DNA of 64,000 nucleotides from assembly GCF_025165815.1 (NCBI RefSeq), contig NZ_JAFFZE010000022.1, forward strand, positions 1 to 64,000, written 5' to 3'. Numbering within the stretch: position 1 is the stretch's first letter; each line of letters starts with the position of its first letter. The DNA is from Actinophytocola gossypii. Lineage in GTDB: Bacteria; Actinomycetota; Actinomycetes; Mycobacteriales; Pseudonocardiaceae. The notes below the pieces were generated by a model, which saw only the letters and a list, made by a program, of their open reading frames with translations, ran no database searches and was not told the DNA's origin. Both the position numbers and the translations under genes were made by a program. Below, piece by piece: positions 51,010-60,166 of the stretch.

Positions 51010-51838
51010 CCACTCGGCTCACCCGAACACTCACACGTGGAAAGGAGGTACCAACTTTCGATCAGATCACAGCGCCCCGCACAAGACGTGCCTTCGCCGG
51101 AGCACTCGTCCATGTGCTCGACCGGAAGTCGGGCTCCGGAGCAAGGTGACGAACTCGGAGTAGCGCTCGCCCGCGGCGACTTCGGGCACGCCCTTCCGCC
51201 GGGCTCGGAGCCCGGCTCGGATGCGAGCCGGACCGACGAACTCTGCCGGACCGGATTCACCGACCGAATTCGCCAACCGGATTCACCGACCGAGTTCGCC
51301 CACCGATTTCGCCGACCGAGTCGCCCACCGAGTTCGCCCACCCAGTTCGCCCACCCAGTTCGCCGACCGAGTTCGCCCACCGGATTCACTGACCGGATTC
51401 GCCCACCGAGTTCGCCCCACCGAGTTCGCCCCACCGAGTTCGCCGAGCCGGCCCGGCTCAACCGGACGCGTCCGCCGGGACAGCCAGGCAACCGGGGCGA
51501 CCAAACTCAGCCAGAGAGTTCGGCCTGCCGGTTCGACGGTCGGGCTCGCTGTCACCTCGGCCGGCAACCGGAGCCGATCAGCCCGGTGCGGGCGGGTTCG
51601 GGCAGCCGCAGCCAGCCAGAGCACGGCCAGCCCGACTGGTTGGGCGCAGTGCTCGGACTCGACCAGTGGGGCTCGGTCAGTGGACTTGGCTGGCGATGTC
51701 GGCCACCCAATCCCGCTCGGTCGGGTTGGGCGTAGGAGTACGGCGAGCCAGCACGGGTGGCACGCGGACATGGAACTCGGGGGCAGCGACGCCCTGACCG
51801 AACGGGAAAGGAGGTAATCGCGCTCCGACAAGTGTGAG
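51010..51838. other. Non-coding region with minisatellite between recQ and proB
   Basis: This 829-bp stretch lies between two converging genes. It includes the tandem repeat at 51247-51446 and two copies of GGAAAGGAGGT (AAAGGAGGT at 51041-51049 and 51807-51815), perfect matches to the 16S anti-Shine-Dalgarno complement, neither followed by a start codon at ribosome-site distance. Long frames exist on both strands but are unconvincing: the repeat shifts frame from unit to unit. No promoter or terminator was identified. Confidence 0.6.
51247..51446. repeat. 13-bp tandem repeat array (about 15 units)
   Basis: Consensus CACCGAGTTCGCC. About fifteen units of 12-14 bp run head to tail with variants GGATTCAC, GATTTCGCC and CCCAGTTCGCC. 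There are no spacers, so this is not CRISPR. Unit lengths are not multiples of three, hence no constant peptide. Each unit carries GTTCG or ATTC, giving lower GC than the flanks. Confidence 0.85.
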
Positions 51839-52969
51839 TCAGTGGCGGAGTGGGACCAGGTCGTCGGCGTGGACGACTTCGCGGCGATGTTCCGGCGCGA
51901 GGTCGTGGCTCTTACGGCCGATGAGCATCGGCAGCTCGGCGGCGTCGTAGGCGACGACTCCCCTGGCGACGACATGGTCACGGCTGTCGGACAGCTCGAC
52001 GACGTCACCGGCTTCGAACTCGCCGTGCACGGCGGTGATGCCGGCGGCCAGAAGCGAGCGGCGGCGGCCGACCACCGCGGCCACGGCACCGTCGTCGAGT
52101 CGCAGGCGGCCCTTGGGGTTGGCGGCGTAGGCGAGCCAGAACCGCCTCGGGGTCAGCCTGCGTGGGCTGGCGGCGAACGCGGTACCGACGTCGGCCACGC
52201 CCAAAGCGTGGGCCGCGTCGCTCGCGGCGGCGATCAGGACCGGTACGCCGGCGGTCGAGGCGAGCCGGGCCGAGGCCAGCTTCGAGGCCATGCCGCCGGT
52301 GCCCAGGTCGGAACCGGGCTCGTCGGCGCGGACATGTTCGACATCGGCATCGCCGGCCACTTCGTCGATGCGGTGGGCGTCACCGCGACGGGGGTCGCCG
52401 TCGTACAGACCATCGACATCGGAAAGGAGGACCAGCGCGTCAGCACCAACCAAATACGCGACCATTGCCGCCAGGCGGTCGTTGTCGCCGAACTTGATCT
52501 CCTCGGTGACCACGGTGTCGTTCTCGTTGACCACGGGCACGACACCGAGGGCCAGTAGCCGCGACAGGGTGCGTTGCGCATTGCGATAGTGCGCGCGCCG
52601 CACCACGTCGTCCGAGGTGAGGAGGACCTGGCCCACCCGCAGGTCGTAGCGGGCGAACGACGACACGTACGCGTGGCCGAGCACGAGCTGGCCGACGCTC
52701 GCGGACGCCTGCTGCGTGGCGAGATCATGTGGCCGGCGGCCGAGACCCAACGGCGCCAGTCCCGAGGCGATCGCACCGGAGGACACCAGGACGACCTGGC
52801 TACCGGCGGTACGACGCGCCGCGAGTGCGTCGACCAGGGCATCGAGCCGTGCTGGGTCGAGGCCGCCCTGCGCGGTGGTCAGCGACGACGAGCCGACCTT
52901 GACCACCACGCGCGGCGCCGCGGCGATGCGCGACCGCGTGTCGGACAGGAGCGCGCCCCGCTCGGTCAC
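51839..52969 (-). CDS. proB: Glutamate 5-kinase
   Basis: A 376-residue enzyme phosphorylating glutamate in proline synthesis. The amino acid kinase domain (1-265) begins [11 protein letters not shown] and includes [19 protein letters not shown] and [15 protein letters not shown]; the C-terminal PUA domain (280-376) has [17 protein letters not shown] 52969 overlaps the obg stop (GTGA). proA is not adjacent; the recQ/minisatellite segment follows instead. Confidence 0.96.
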   Translation of the reverse strand: MTERGALLSDTRSRIAAAPRVVVKVGSSSLTTAQGGLDPARLDALVDALAARRTAGSQVVLVSSGAIASGLAPLGLGRRPHDLATQQASASVGQLVLGHAYVSSFARYDLRVGQVLLTSDDVVRRAHYRNAQRTLSRLLALGVVPVVNENDTVVTEEIKFGDNDRLAAMVAYLVGADALVLLSDVDGLYDGDPRRGDAHRIDEVAGDADVEHVRADEPGSDLGTGGMASKLASARLASTAGVPVLIAAASDAAHALGVADVGTAFAASPRRLTPRRFWLAYAANPKGRLRLDDGAVAAVVGRRRSLLAAGITAVHGEFEAGDVVELSDSRDHVVARGVVAYDAAELPMLIGRKSHDLAPEHRREVVHADDLVPLRH

Positions 52970-54627
52970 GACTCGTCCGGCGCCTGGCGACCGACGCCGT
53001 CGGGCTGGTCGGCGACGCCGTCGGCGCTGGTACCGTCGGTGTCCGTTTTGGCGGTGCTGGTGCCGTCGGTGTCCGCCTCGGCGGCGCTGGGGCCGTCGGG
53101 GTCAGGTCTGCCTGGCGTGTTCGGTGTGCCTGGGTCGGGCGGATCGACCGTCGTGGGCACTGCTTCCGGTCCTTGGTCGTCGGCGGGTTGCGGGAAACCG
53201 GGGGTCTCCAGGCCTCGGCGGGCTCGCTTGGCCGCCTTGCGTTCGGCGGCGCCCACCCGGTTGTTCCGCTCCAGGCGCGGGTCCTCGCCGCGTTCGTACA
53301 GGACGGTGCTCACTCCTGCTGGGGTGGATGGTTCCCAGTCGAACGTGACGTTTCCGATGGTGACCGGGCAGCCGGGCTTGGCGCCCCGCTCCGCCAGTGC
53401 CTGTTCGACGCCGAGCCTCGCCAACCGGTCGGCCAGGTAGCCGACGGCCTCGTTGTTGTCGAACGCCGTCTGGCGCACCCAGCGCTCGGGTCGATCGCCC
53501 CGCACGATGAAGGCGCCCGGCTCCTCCGGGTCCTCCGCCACGGTGAAGCCGGCATCGTCGACCGCCTGTGGGCGCAGCACGATCCGGCTCGCCTCGATCG
53601 AGGGGCGGGTGGCGCGGTCCTCCTCCACGATCCTGGCCAGGGCGAACGACAGCTCGCGCAGGCCCTCGTGGCTCGCCGTCGACACGGCGAACACGGGGAG
53701 TCCTCTGGCTTCCAGGTCGGGTTTGATCATGTCGGCCAGCTCCCGGGCGTCGGGCACGTCGACCTTGTTCAGGACCACGACCCGGGGCCGATCGGCGAGG
53801 CTGTCGCCGAGCGCCGGGGTGTACCGGGCGAGTTCCTCCTCCAGGGCGTCCACGTCGGACACCGGATCGCGGTTCGACTCGTAGGTCGCGCAGTCGACCA
53901 CGTGCACCAGCACGGCACAGCGCTCGATGTGCCGAAGGAAGTCCAGGCCGAGCCCCTTGCCCTGGCTCGCTCCGGGGATCAGGCCGGGTACGTCGGCGAC
54001 CGTGTAGGTCGACGCACCCGCGGTGACGACACCCAGGTTCGGCACGAGCGTGGTGAACGGGTAGTCGGCGATCTTCGGCCGCGCCGAGGACAGCACCGAG
54101 ATCAGCGACGACTTCCCCGCCGAAGGAAACCCGACCAGGCCGACGTCGGCGACCGACCGGAGTTCGAGCACCAGGTCACGCAGCTCGCCCGGCTCGCCGA
54201 GGAGGGCGAAGCCGGGAGCCTTGCGGGCCTTGGACGCCAGCGCGGCGTTGCCCAGCCCACCCCGACCACCGCGGGCCGCGACGAACCGGGTTCCGTTGCC
54301 GGTCAGGTCGGCGAGCATCTCGCCGTCCTCGGTGAGCACCACGGTGCCGTCCGGCACCCGCAGCTCCAATGCGTCACCGGCGGCACCATCGCGGTTGCTG
54401 CCCTGCCCCTGCCTGCCGTTGGTCGCGCGGGCGTGCGGGCGGAAGTGGAAGTCGAGCAGTGTGTGCACGCCGGCGTCGACGACGAGCACCACATCGCCGC
54501 CGTTGCCGCCGTTGCCGCCGTCCGGGCCGCCGAGCGGCTTGAACTTCTCGCGGTGCACCGACGCACACCCGTTACCACCGCTGCCCGCGGACACGTGGAT
54601 GACCACGCGATCGACGAATCGGGACAC
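52966..54627 (-). CDS. obg: Obg/CgtA ribosome-associated GTPase
   Basis: A 553-residue GTPase for 50S assembly and stress response. The glycine-rich Obg domain (1-158; [19 protein letters not shown]), G domain (160-335; [21 protein letters not shown]) and OCT domain (about 355-430) are complete. A further 110-residue acidic low-complexity tail with repeats of DTDGTS is longer than in E. coli but common in actinobacteria. ATG 54627 follows GGAAGG. The order rplU-rpmA-obg-proB is standard. Confidence 0.97.
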   Translation of the reverse strand: MSRFVDRVVIHVSAGSGGNGCASVHREKFKPLGGPDGGNGGNGGDVVLVVDAGVHTLLDFHFRPHARATNGRQGQGSNRDGAAGDALELRVPDGTVVLTEDGEMLADLTGNGTRFVAARGGRGGLGNAALASKARKAPGFALLGEPGELRDLVLELRSVADVGLVGFPSAGKSSLISVLSSARPKIADYPFTTLVPNLGVVTAGASTYTVADVPGLIPGASQGKGLGLDFLRHIERCAVLVHVVDCATYESNRDPVSDVDALEEELARYTPALGDSLADRPRVVVLNKVDVPDARELADMIKPDLEARGLPVFAVSTASHEGLRELSFALARIVEEDRATRPSIEASRIVLRPQAVDDAGFTVAEDPEEPGAFIVRGDRPERWVRQTAFDNNEAVGYLADRLARLGVEQALAERGAKPGCPVTIGNVTFDWEPSTPAGVSTVLYERGEDPRLERNNRVGAAERKAAKRARRGLETPGFPQPADDQGPEAVPTTVDPPDPGTPNTPGRPDPDGPSAAEADTDGTSTAKTDTDGTSADGVADQPDGVGRQAPDES

Positions 54628-54649
54628 TGATGAACCTTCCCAGAAACAC

Positions 54650-54689
54650 GACGAGGGGCGAGCCGCACTACGCCGGCCCGCCCCTCGTC
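54650..54689 (-). terminator. Terminator-like hairpin between rpmA and obg
   Basis: GACGAGGGGCG (54650-54660) pairs perfectly with CGCCCCTCGTC (54679-54689). It follows rpmA by 24 bp and precedes the obg start by 22 bp. It probably lowers read-through from the abundant ribosomal protein mRNA into obg. Confidence 0.85.
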
Positions 54690-54713
54690 AGGGTCTTGTT
54701 CCAGTCGCGGGCG

Positions 54714-54971
54714 TCAGCCCTCGACCGGGACGATGTTCACGGTCTTGCGACCGCGCTTCTCACCGAACTGGACCGCGCCCGCGGCCAGCGCGAACAGCGT
54801 GTCGTCGCCACCGCGGCCGACGTTGACGCCGGGGTGGAACTTGGTGCCCCGCTGACGGATGAGGATCTCGCCGGCGTTGACCGCCTGGCCGCCGAACCGC
54901 TTCACGCCCAGGCGCTGAGCGTTGGAGTCGCGCCCGTTGCGGGAGCTGGACGCACCCTTCTTGTGTGCCAT
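54714..54971 (-). CDS. rpmA: 50S ribosomal protein L27 (bL27)
   Basis: An 85-residue protein near the peptidyl-transferase centre. It begins [20 protein letters not shown] and has [19 protein letters not shown], both diagnostic. The N-terminus reaches the tRNA ends directly, without the cleavable extension of Firmicutes. 13 bp downstream of rplU. Confidence 0.98.
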   Translation of the reverse strand: MAHKKGASSSRNGRDSNAQRLGVKRFGGQAVNAGEILIRQRGTKFHPGVNVGRGGDDTLFALAAGAVQFGEKRGRKTVNIVPVEG

Positions 54972-54984
54972 GGCTGTTCAGCTC

Positions 54985-55296
54985 CTACTTGGTCTTGATG
55001 CCGGTGACCTCGACGCGGGTCATCTTCTGCCGGTGACCCTGCCGCTTGTGGTAGCCGGTCTTGTTCTTGAACTTGTGGATGCGGATCTTGGGGCCCTTGG
55101 TCTGGGCGACGACCTTGCCGGTCACCGACACGCCGGCCAGCTTGGCCGCATCGGTGGTGACATCCTCACCGTCGACGACGAGCAGCGCGGGGAACGTGAG
55201 CTCGGCTCCGGGCTCACCGTCGAGCTTCTCGACCTCGACGATGTCGCCGACGGCGACCTTGTACTGCTTGCCGCCGGTCTTGACGATCGCGTACAT
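54985..55296 (-). CDS. rplU: 50S ribosomal protein L21 (bL21)
   Basis: A 103-residue protein starting [20 protein letters not shown] and ending with a basic [19 protein letters not shown] stretch. AGGAGAG precedes the ATG. Promoter elements in the 100 bp upstream, after the rne terminator, were not clear. Confidence 0.98.
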   Translation of the reverse strand: MYAIVKTGGKQYKVAVGDIVEVEKLDGEPGAELTFPALLVVDGEDVTTDAAKLAGVSVTGKVVAQTKGPKIRIHKFKNKTGYHKRQGHRQKMTRVEVTGIKTK

Positions 55297-55402
55297 CGGG
55301 ACGGAACTCTCCTGCTGCTCGATGTTTCTCTCGACTAGGGCTACGCGGCGGCCGGACTCTCGCGATGGCTCCCGTCGAGCCAGTGCCGGATCCCGCGCAC
55401 GA

Positions 55403-55428
55403 GTCGGCCCACCGATCGGCGGGCCGAC
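55403..55428 (-). terminator. rne terminator
   Basis: GTCGGCCC (55403-55410) pairs with GGGCCGAC (55421-55428) around a 10-base loop, 42 bp after the rne stop. It separates rne from rplU, whose own promoter must lie at 55300-55400. Confidence 0.75.
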
Positions 55429-55469
55429 CTACAGGTTACGCGGCCGCCGGAATCGGGGGCAAACCGGGG

Positions 55470-58400
55470 TCAGCCATCGTGCGCCGCCGTCACCGGAGGG
55501 CCCGCGGGCCGCGACGCGCCGCGGCGGGTGGGACGCCGGGTGGGCGGGGTCACCGCTGGCACGTCCGACTCGTTGCCGACGAGCTCACCTGCCGGGTCGC
55601 CCTGCCCGGCTCCCTGGTCGGCTCCCTGGTCGGCGCTGTGTTCGACGCCGTGTTCGGCGGCACGGTCGGCGCCGTGGTCGGCGGCATGGTCGGCGCCGTG
55701 GTCGGCGGCACGGTCGGCGCCGTGCGGGCGGCCGTTGGCCTGCTCGGGCCTGCCGTTGGACTCGTCGGTGCCGGTGAACCCCGTCCCAGCGGGGCCGGTG
55801 TCGGCCGGGGTCGCCGGATCGATGACCGTGGACGCGCTCGGCTCGCCCGCGGGTGTCGTGGTCGCGTTGACGGTGACCCCCGCGTGGGCGGCGGTGACGC
55901 TCGGCTGGCCGGCACTGCGGCGCGAACGGCGACGGGCACGGGTCGGTGGCTGCTCGGCCACGGGGGCCGGGGACGAGCCCGAGAGGTCGGCGCCGGAGCC
56001 AGCACCCGTGTCGGGTCCGGTGCCGGTGAGAGCGCCGGAGCCGGTGGCAGGCGTGCCGGGTGAAGCCGTTCCGATGGCCGAGGCGGTCCCGGTGCTCCGG
56101 TCCACCCCGCTGGCTGGTGCGCCACCCGGTTCGGCGTTCGCGTCGACGGGTGCGTCGGTGCCGGTGTCGGTGCCGGCGGTTGGTTCGGCGACGGGCGCCG
56201 AACCGGAGGTGGAGGCATCCGACTCGACGGAGGTACCGGCCCGAGTGCCGGTGCTCGGGGACCCGGACCGAACGTCGCCACCAGCGGATGCGGAGCCGGT
56301 GGGCTCCGTTTCGGCCGGACGGGACCGGGTGTCGGGCGAAGCGCCGCGGTCAGAACCTTCTGGGGTGGTCACCGGCGAGCCGGAGCCCCTGGCGGCCGGA
56401 GCGGCAGCAGTGTGGGAACCGGCGCCCGCGCGGGCCGTGTCGGAGCCTGTGCGGGAGGAGTCTGAGGTCGCCTGGTCCGCCGGTGATCCGCTCTCGGCGG
56501 GTTGGGCGTCGGTGCCGTTGGCCTTGGTGGTGGCGGCGGCGATGTCACGCACCGCCTTCGCGGCCTCCTTGGCGGCGGCGTCCTTGGCCGCCGCTTCCTT
56601 GGCGGCTTCCTTGGCCGACTCCTTGTCCTTGCTCGTCTCCTTGCCCGTGTCCTTGCCGCCACCGCCGTCATCGCCTCGGGAGCGGGAGCGGCGGTTGCCG
56701 TGCTGGTGGCCAGAGTGGCCGTTGGTGGCCTTGCCGGCCGGCTCGGTGGTGACCAGGACGCCCCGGCCCTTGCAGTGCTCGCACGTGGTGCCGAACGCCT
56801 CCAGGAGGCCCGTGCCGACACGCTTGCGGGTCATCTGCACCAGCCCGAGCGACGTGACCTCGGCCACCTGGTGCCTGGTGCGGTCCCGGCCCAGACACTC
56901 GGTCAGGCGGCGGAGCACCAGGTCCCGGTTCGACTCCAGCACCATGTCGATGAAGTCGATCACGATGATGCCGCCGATGTCGCGCAGCCTCAGCTGGCGC
57001 ACGATCTCCTCCGCCGACTCCAGGTTGTTCCTGGTGACCGTCTCCTCCAGGTTTCCACCCGATCCGGTGAACTTGCCGGTGTTCACGTCGATGACGGTCA
57101 TCGCCTCGGTGCGGTCGATGACCAGGTAGCCGCCGGAGGGCAGCCAGACCTTCCGGTCCAGGGCCTTGAGCAGCTGCTCCTCGATCCGGTATTCGGCGAA
57201 CACGTCGGTCTTCGCCACGTGCTTGCGCACCCGCTCGGCGAGCTCCGGCGCCACGTGGCTGACGTACGCGTCGACGGTCTCCCACGCCGTGTCGCCCTGC
57301 ACCACCAGCGCGGAGAAGTCCTCGGTGAACAGGTCACGCACGACCTTCACCAGGAGATCCGGCTCCTCGTAGACGAGCGCGGGGGCGTTGACCTTCTTGA
57401 CCCCGTTGCCACCCTTGGTCTTCTCCTGGATGACCTGCCACTGCGCCTGCAGCCGCCGCACGTCCCGGCCAAGTTCGTCCTCGCTGATGCCCTCCGACGC
57501 GGTGCGGATGATCACCCCGGCGTCCTCCGGCACCACCCGCTTGAGCACGTCCTTGAGCCGCCGGCGCTCGTTCTCCGGGAGCTTGCGCGAGATCCCCGTC
57601 GCGCCGCCGCCCGGCACGTAGACCAGGAACCGGCCGGGCAGGGAGATCTGGGTGGTCAGCCGGGCGCCCTTGTGCCCCACCGGGTCCTTGGTGACCTGCA
57701 CCAGCACGCTGTCCCCGGTCGACAGCGCCTGCTCGATCTTGCGTGCCTTGCCCTCGAGCCCGGCCGCGTCCCAGTCGACCTCGCCCGCGTACAGCACGGC
57801 GTTGCGACCGCGCCCGATGTCGACGAACGCCGCCTCCATCGACGGCAGCACGTTCTGCACCCGCCCCAGGTACACGTTGCCGACCAGCGAACCGGTGCCG
57901 GCCGAGGTCACGAAGTGCTCGACCAGCACCCCGTCCTCCAGCACGCCGATCTGCACCCGGTCGCCGCGCTCGCGGACCACCATCGCGCGGTCGACCGACT
58001 CGCGCCTGGCCAGGAACTCCGCCTCGGACAGGATCGGCGCCCGCCTGCGACCGGCCTCCCGGCCGTCGCGGCGGCGCTGGCGCTTGGCCTCCAGCCTGGT
58101 CGAGCCGCGCACGCTGCGCACCTCGTCGCGGCCGTCGGACTCGCCCTTGTCCTTGTCCTTGTCCTTGTCGTCACGTGCCTCGCGGACGTGCACGACCGTG
58201 TTCGGCGGATCGTCTTCGGTGGGGCCGCCGTCGTCGTCCGTGCCGCCCTTGCGGCGCCTGCGCCGGCGGCGACGGCGGCTCGCGGCGTCGCTCTCCTCGG
58301 CCTCCGGCTGCTCGTCCTCGGTCGACTCGGCCTCCGGGTCGTCCGAGGACGAGGAGGAAGTGGAAGCGGAAGCGGACGAAGCGGACTTGCCGGACTTGCG

Positions 58401-59024
58401 GCGCTTGCCCTCGACCTTCTCCTGCTTCTCGGCCGGCTTGGCCTGCTCCTCGTCGGTCGACTCGTCGCCGTTCTCGTCCTGGCCGCCCTTGCCTCGGCCC
58501 CTGCCCCGGCGGCCGCGGCGGCGGCGCGGACGGGAGTCGTCGGAATCGTCGTCGGTGCCGTCGTCGGCACCGTCGGCGCCCTCGGTCTGGTCGGTGGTGT
58601 CGGCCTCGTCCTCGTCGCGGGGCTCGGGCTTGCGGACCGGCGGGGCGGCCTTCGGCTCCGGCGGCAGGAACAGCGGCGACGCCGACGCGAACACCGGGGT
58701 CGGTGGCACGCGCCGAGTGGTTTCCTGCGCCGGCTCCTCGGCCGGTTCCTCGGCGGGAGCCGGGGCGGGCTCCGGCTCCGGCTGCTCGGTGAGGCCGAAC
58801 GACTCGGCGACCCGCAGCGCGGTCTCCCGGTCGATGCTCGACTGCACGCTGCGGCCGTCGGCGCCGAGGTCGGTGACCGCGGTCAGCACCTCGCGGCTGC
58901 TGCGGCCGAGCAGCTTGGCCAGCGCGTGGATCCGGATCCGCGGCGGCAGGTCCGCGAGCACGGCGGTGATGGATGTGGCGTTGTCCCCGCCGGGGTTTCC
59001 GGCAGGTGTCGTCGTATCCGACAT
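55470..59024 (-). CDS. rne: Ribonuclease E/G
   Basis: An 1184-residue RNase E. Residues 29-77 resemble an IF2_N helical module (RIHALAKLLGRSSREVLTAV). 80-335 is disordered, with acidic and Arg-rich blocks. 378-450 is the S1 domain (GNVYLGRVQNVLPSMEAAFV). The catalytic aspartates are in MTVIDVNTGKFTG (about 644) and GIIVIDFIDM (about 690), and the zinc-link is CEHCKG (about 750). The C-terminal 420 residues are disordered (Ser/Thr/Gly/Pro), ending with repeats of ADHGADRA. Both tails flank the catalytic core, as in other actinobacteria. ATG 59024 follows AAGGAG. Confidence 0.95.
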   Translation of the reverse strand: MSDTTTPAGNPGGDNATSITAVLADLPPRIRIHALAKLLGRSSREVLTAVTDLGADGRSVQSSIDRETALRVAESFGLTEQPEPEPAPAPAEEPAEEPAQETTRRVPPTPVFASASPLFLPPEPKAAPPVRKPEPRDEDEADTTDQTEGADGADDGTDDDSDDSRPRRRRGRRGRGRGKGGQDENGDESTDEEQAKPAEKQEKVEGKRRKSGKSASSASASTSSSSSDDPEAESTEDEQPEAEESDAASRRRRRRRRRKGGTDDDGGPTEDDPPNTVVHVREARDDKDKDKDKGESDGRDEVRSVRGSTRLEAKRQRRRDGREAGRRRAPILSEAEFLARRESVDRAMVVRERGDRVQIGVLEDGVLVEHFVTSAGTGSLVGNVYLGRVQNVLPSMEAAFVDIGRGRNAVLYAGEVDWDAAGLEGKARKIEQALSTGDSVLVQVTKDPVGHKGARLTTQISLPGRFLVYVPGGGATGISRKLPENERRRLKDVLKRVVPEDAGVIIRTASEGISEDELGRDVRRLQAQWQVIQEKTKGGNGVKKVNAPALVYEEPDLLVKVVRDLFTEDFSALVVQGDTAWETVDAYVSHVAPELAERVRKHVAKTDVFAEYRIEEQLLKALDRKVWLPSGGYLVIDRTEAMTVIDVNTGKFTGSGGNLEETVTRNNLESAEEIVRQLRLRDIGGIIVIDFIDMVLESNRDLVLRRLTECLGRDRTRHQVAEVTSLGLVQMTRKRVGTGLLEAFGTTCEHCKGRGVLVTTEPAGKATNGHSGHQHGNRRSRSRGDDGGGGKDTGKETSKDKESAKEAAKEAAAKDAAAKEAAKAVRDIAAATTKANGTDAQPAESGSPADQATSDSSRTGSDTARAGAGSHTAAAPAARGSGSPVTTPEGSDRGASPDTRSRPAETEPTGSASAGGDVRSGSPSTGTRAGTSVESDASTSGSAPVAEPTAGTDTGTDAPVDANAEPGGAPASGVDRSTGTASAIGTASPGTPATGSGALTGTGPDTGAGSGADLSGSSPAPVAEQPPTRARRRSRRSAGQPSVTAAHAGVTVNATTTPAGEPSASTVIDPATPADTGPAGTGFTGTDESNGRPEQANGRPHGADRAADHGADHAADHGADRAAEHGVEHSADQGADQGAGQGDPAGELVGNESDVPAVTPPTRRPTRRGASRPAGPPVTAAHDG
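55605..55728 (-). repeat. Tandem repeat in the RNase E tail (8-residue units)
   Basis: Units of 24 bp encode variants of ADHGADRA / AEHGVEHS / ADQGADQG, about five copies near the C-terminus. They make a His/Asp-rich, flexible segment. Because units are multiples of three, copy number can vary without breaking the frame. Confidence 0.8.
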
Positions 59025-59115
59025 GTAGCTCCTTCGCCCCCGGGCGCGTCCGTGAGGCGTCGGTGCCAGAACACCGGCGCTCTACGGACGCGGCCGCACA
59101 GGGACCTCGTCGTCG

Positions 59116-59141
59116 GCCTCACCGTGCTCCAACGGTGAGGC
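59116..59141 (-). terminator. Hairpin between the TIGR03936-like gene and rne
   Basis: GCCTCACCG (59116-59124) pairs perfectly with CGGTGAGGC (59133-59141) around an 8-base loop. It lies 77 bp after the stop of the gene at 59218 and about 90 bp before rne, so it is either that gene's terminator or part of an rne 5' leader. Confidence 0.65.
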
Positions 59142-59217
59142 GTTGGTCAGTTCCGCCGCGGGGCGGCGGGAATCCTCGCCTCTCGCCGTGGGGCCGCCGA
59201 GCGTGCTCGCCGGCCGG

Positions 59218-59988
59218 TCACGGCAGGTCAGTCAACGACGTGCGGCCGAAGGCCCTGTCTGGGGCCAACGGGTCGGCCAGGGCTCCCGCGTCGTCGAGCC
59301 GGCCCTGGGCCATCCGGGTCGCCTTCGCGGGCACCGGCGGTTCCAGGTCAGCGACGACACGAAGCGCGCTCAACACGTCGTCCGGTCGAACGGCAGGCGT
59401 TGTCTGCCGGACGACCACTTCGAGTATCCCACACGTCACGCCACCGGGGGGCGGGCCGGACACGACTGTGGCGCTGACCATGGCCGCGCGGGCGTCGATC
59501 GTGCGCATACCGTGCTTGGTCAGGCGCTCGACCTCGACGACCGGCTGGGCCATCGTCCTGGCCACCGCGTCGCGCAGCGTGTCCGGAGTCACACCTTCGA
59601 GCTCGATCCGCCAGCGACTCGCCTCCACCCGGTCGGCGAGGCCGCCACCGTCCGCGACCACCGCCTCCAGCACGTCCAGCCCGGGCGGCGTGGCGCGGTC
59701 CAGCATGGCCACCAGCTCGTCCGGCTCCACCGGTTCGACCAGCTGGATCTCGACGTACTCCGCCTCACTGGCGACTCCGGTCGGCGCGGCGCCGATCCAG
59801 GAGATCTTCGGATGCGGGTTGAACCCCTGCGAGTACGCCATGGGCACGTGGGCCCGGCGCAACGCCCGCTCGAAGGCGCGGGCGATGTCCCGGTGTGAGG
59901 TGAAGCGCAGCCGGCCACGCTTGGCGTAGCGCAACCGCAGCTTCCGCACCGCTGGGGCCGATGGGTTGGGACGGTCCTGCCTGCTCAG
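59218..59988 (-). CDS. TIGR03936-family (radical-SAM-linked DUF2344) protein
   Basis: A 256-residue protein. Typical parts are RKLRLRYAKRGRLRFTSHRD, RAHVPMAYSQGFNPHPKISW and a C-terminal VVVRQTTPAVRPDDVLSAL. The family is usually next to, or fused with, a TIGR03960 B12-binding radical SAM protein, present here at 61703. The function is unknown, probably RNA or cofactor modification. Start: no ATG/GTG/TTG follows the strong ribosome site AGAAGGAG; a CTG at 59988 does, at 5 bases. GTG 59949, without a ribosome site, is the alternative. Confidence 0.85.
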   Translation of the reverse strand: MSRQDRPNPSAPAVRKLRLRYAKRGRLRFTSHRDIARAFERALRRAHVPMAYSQGFNPHPKISWIGAAPTGVASEAEYVEIQLVEPVEPDELVAMLDRATPPGLDVLEAVVADGGGLADRVEASRWRIELEGVTPDTLRDAVARTMAQPVVEVERLTKHGMRTIDARAAMVSATVVSGPPPGGVTCGILEVVVRQTTPAVRPDDVLSALRVVADLEPPVPAKATRMAQGRLDDAGALADPLAPDRAFGRTSLTDLP

Positions 59989-60166
59989 CGTTACTCCTTC
60001 TGGTGGGATCCGGCTACTCCGGTGGTGCTCACGCGCGCACGGTGGCACGGTACCCCCAGGCCGAATCCGGCCGCCGAGCTTGTCTGGTCGTGACACCTGT
60101 GGTTACCGTCCGGACATTGGACAGCCGGTGTCCCCGAGCCGGCCGCCCCAACGACTGGAGGTCCCC

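Noticed and set aside
51247-51446. Possible CRISPR array.
   Set aside because: Units are contiguous and degenerate with no unique spacers, and no cas genes are in the window.
51037-51735. 232-codon plus-strand frame across the minisatellite that begins just before AAAGGAGGT at 51041.
   Set aside because: Its start codon precedes the ribosome-site-like sequence, the repeat shifts frame from unit to unit, and the translation is Pro/Arg/Ser-rich without a repeating peptide.
56502-59138. Very long open frame on the plus strand antisense to rne (878 codons), and similar ones antisense to lepA (25726-27744) and comEC (42714-44024).
   Set aside because: They mirror the third-position G/C of the real gene; the products are low-complexity Arg/Ala/Val-rich with no domain, and no ribosome site or promoter fits.
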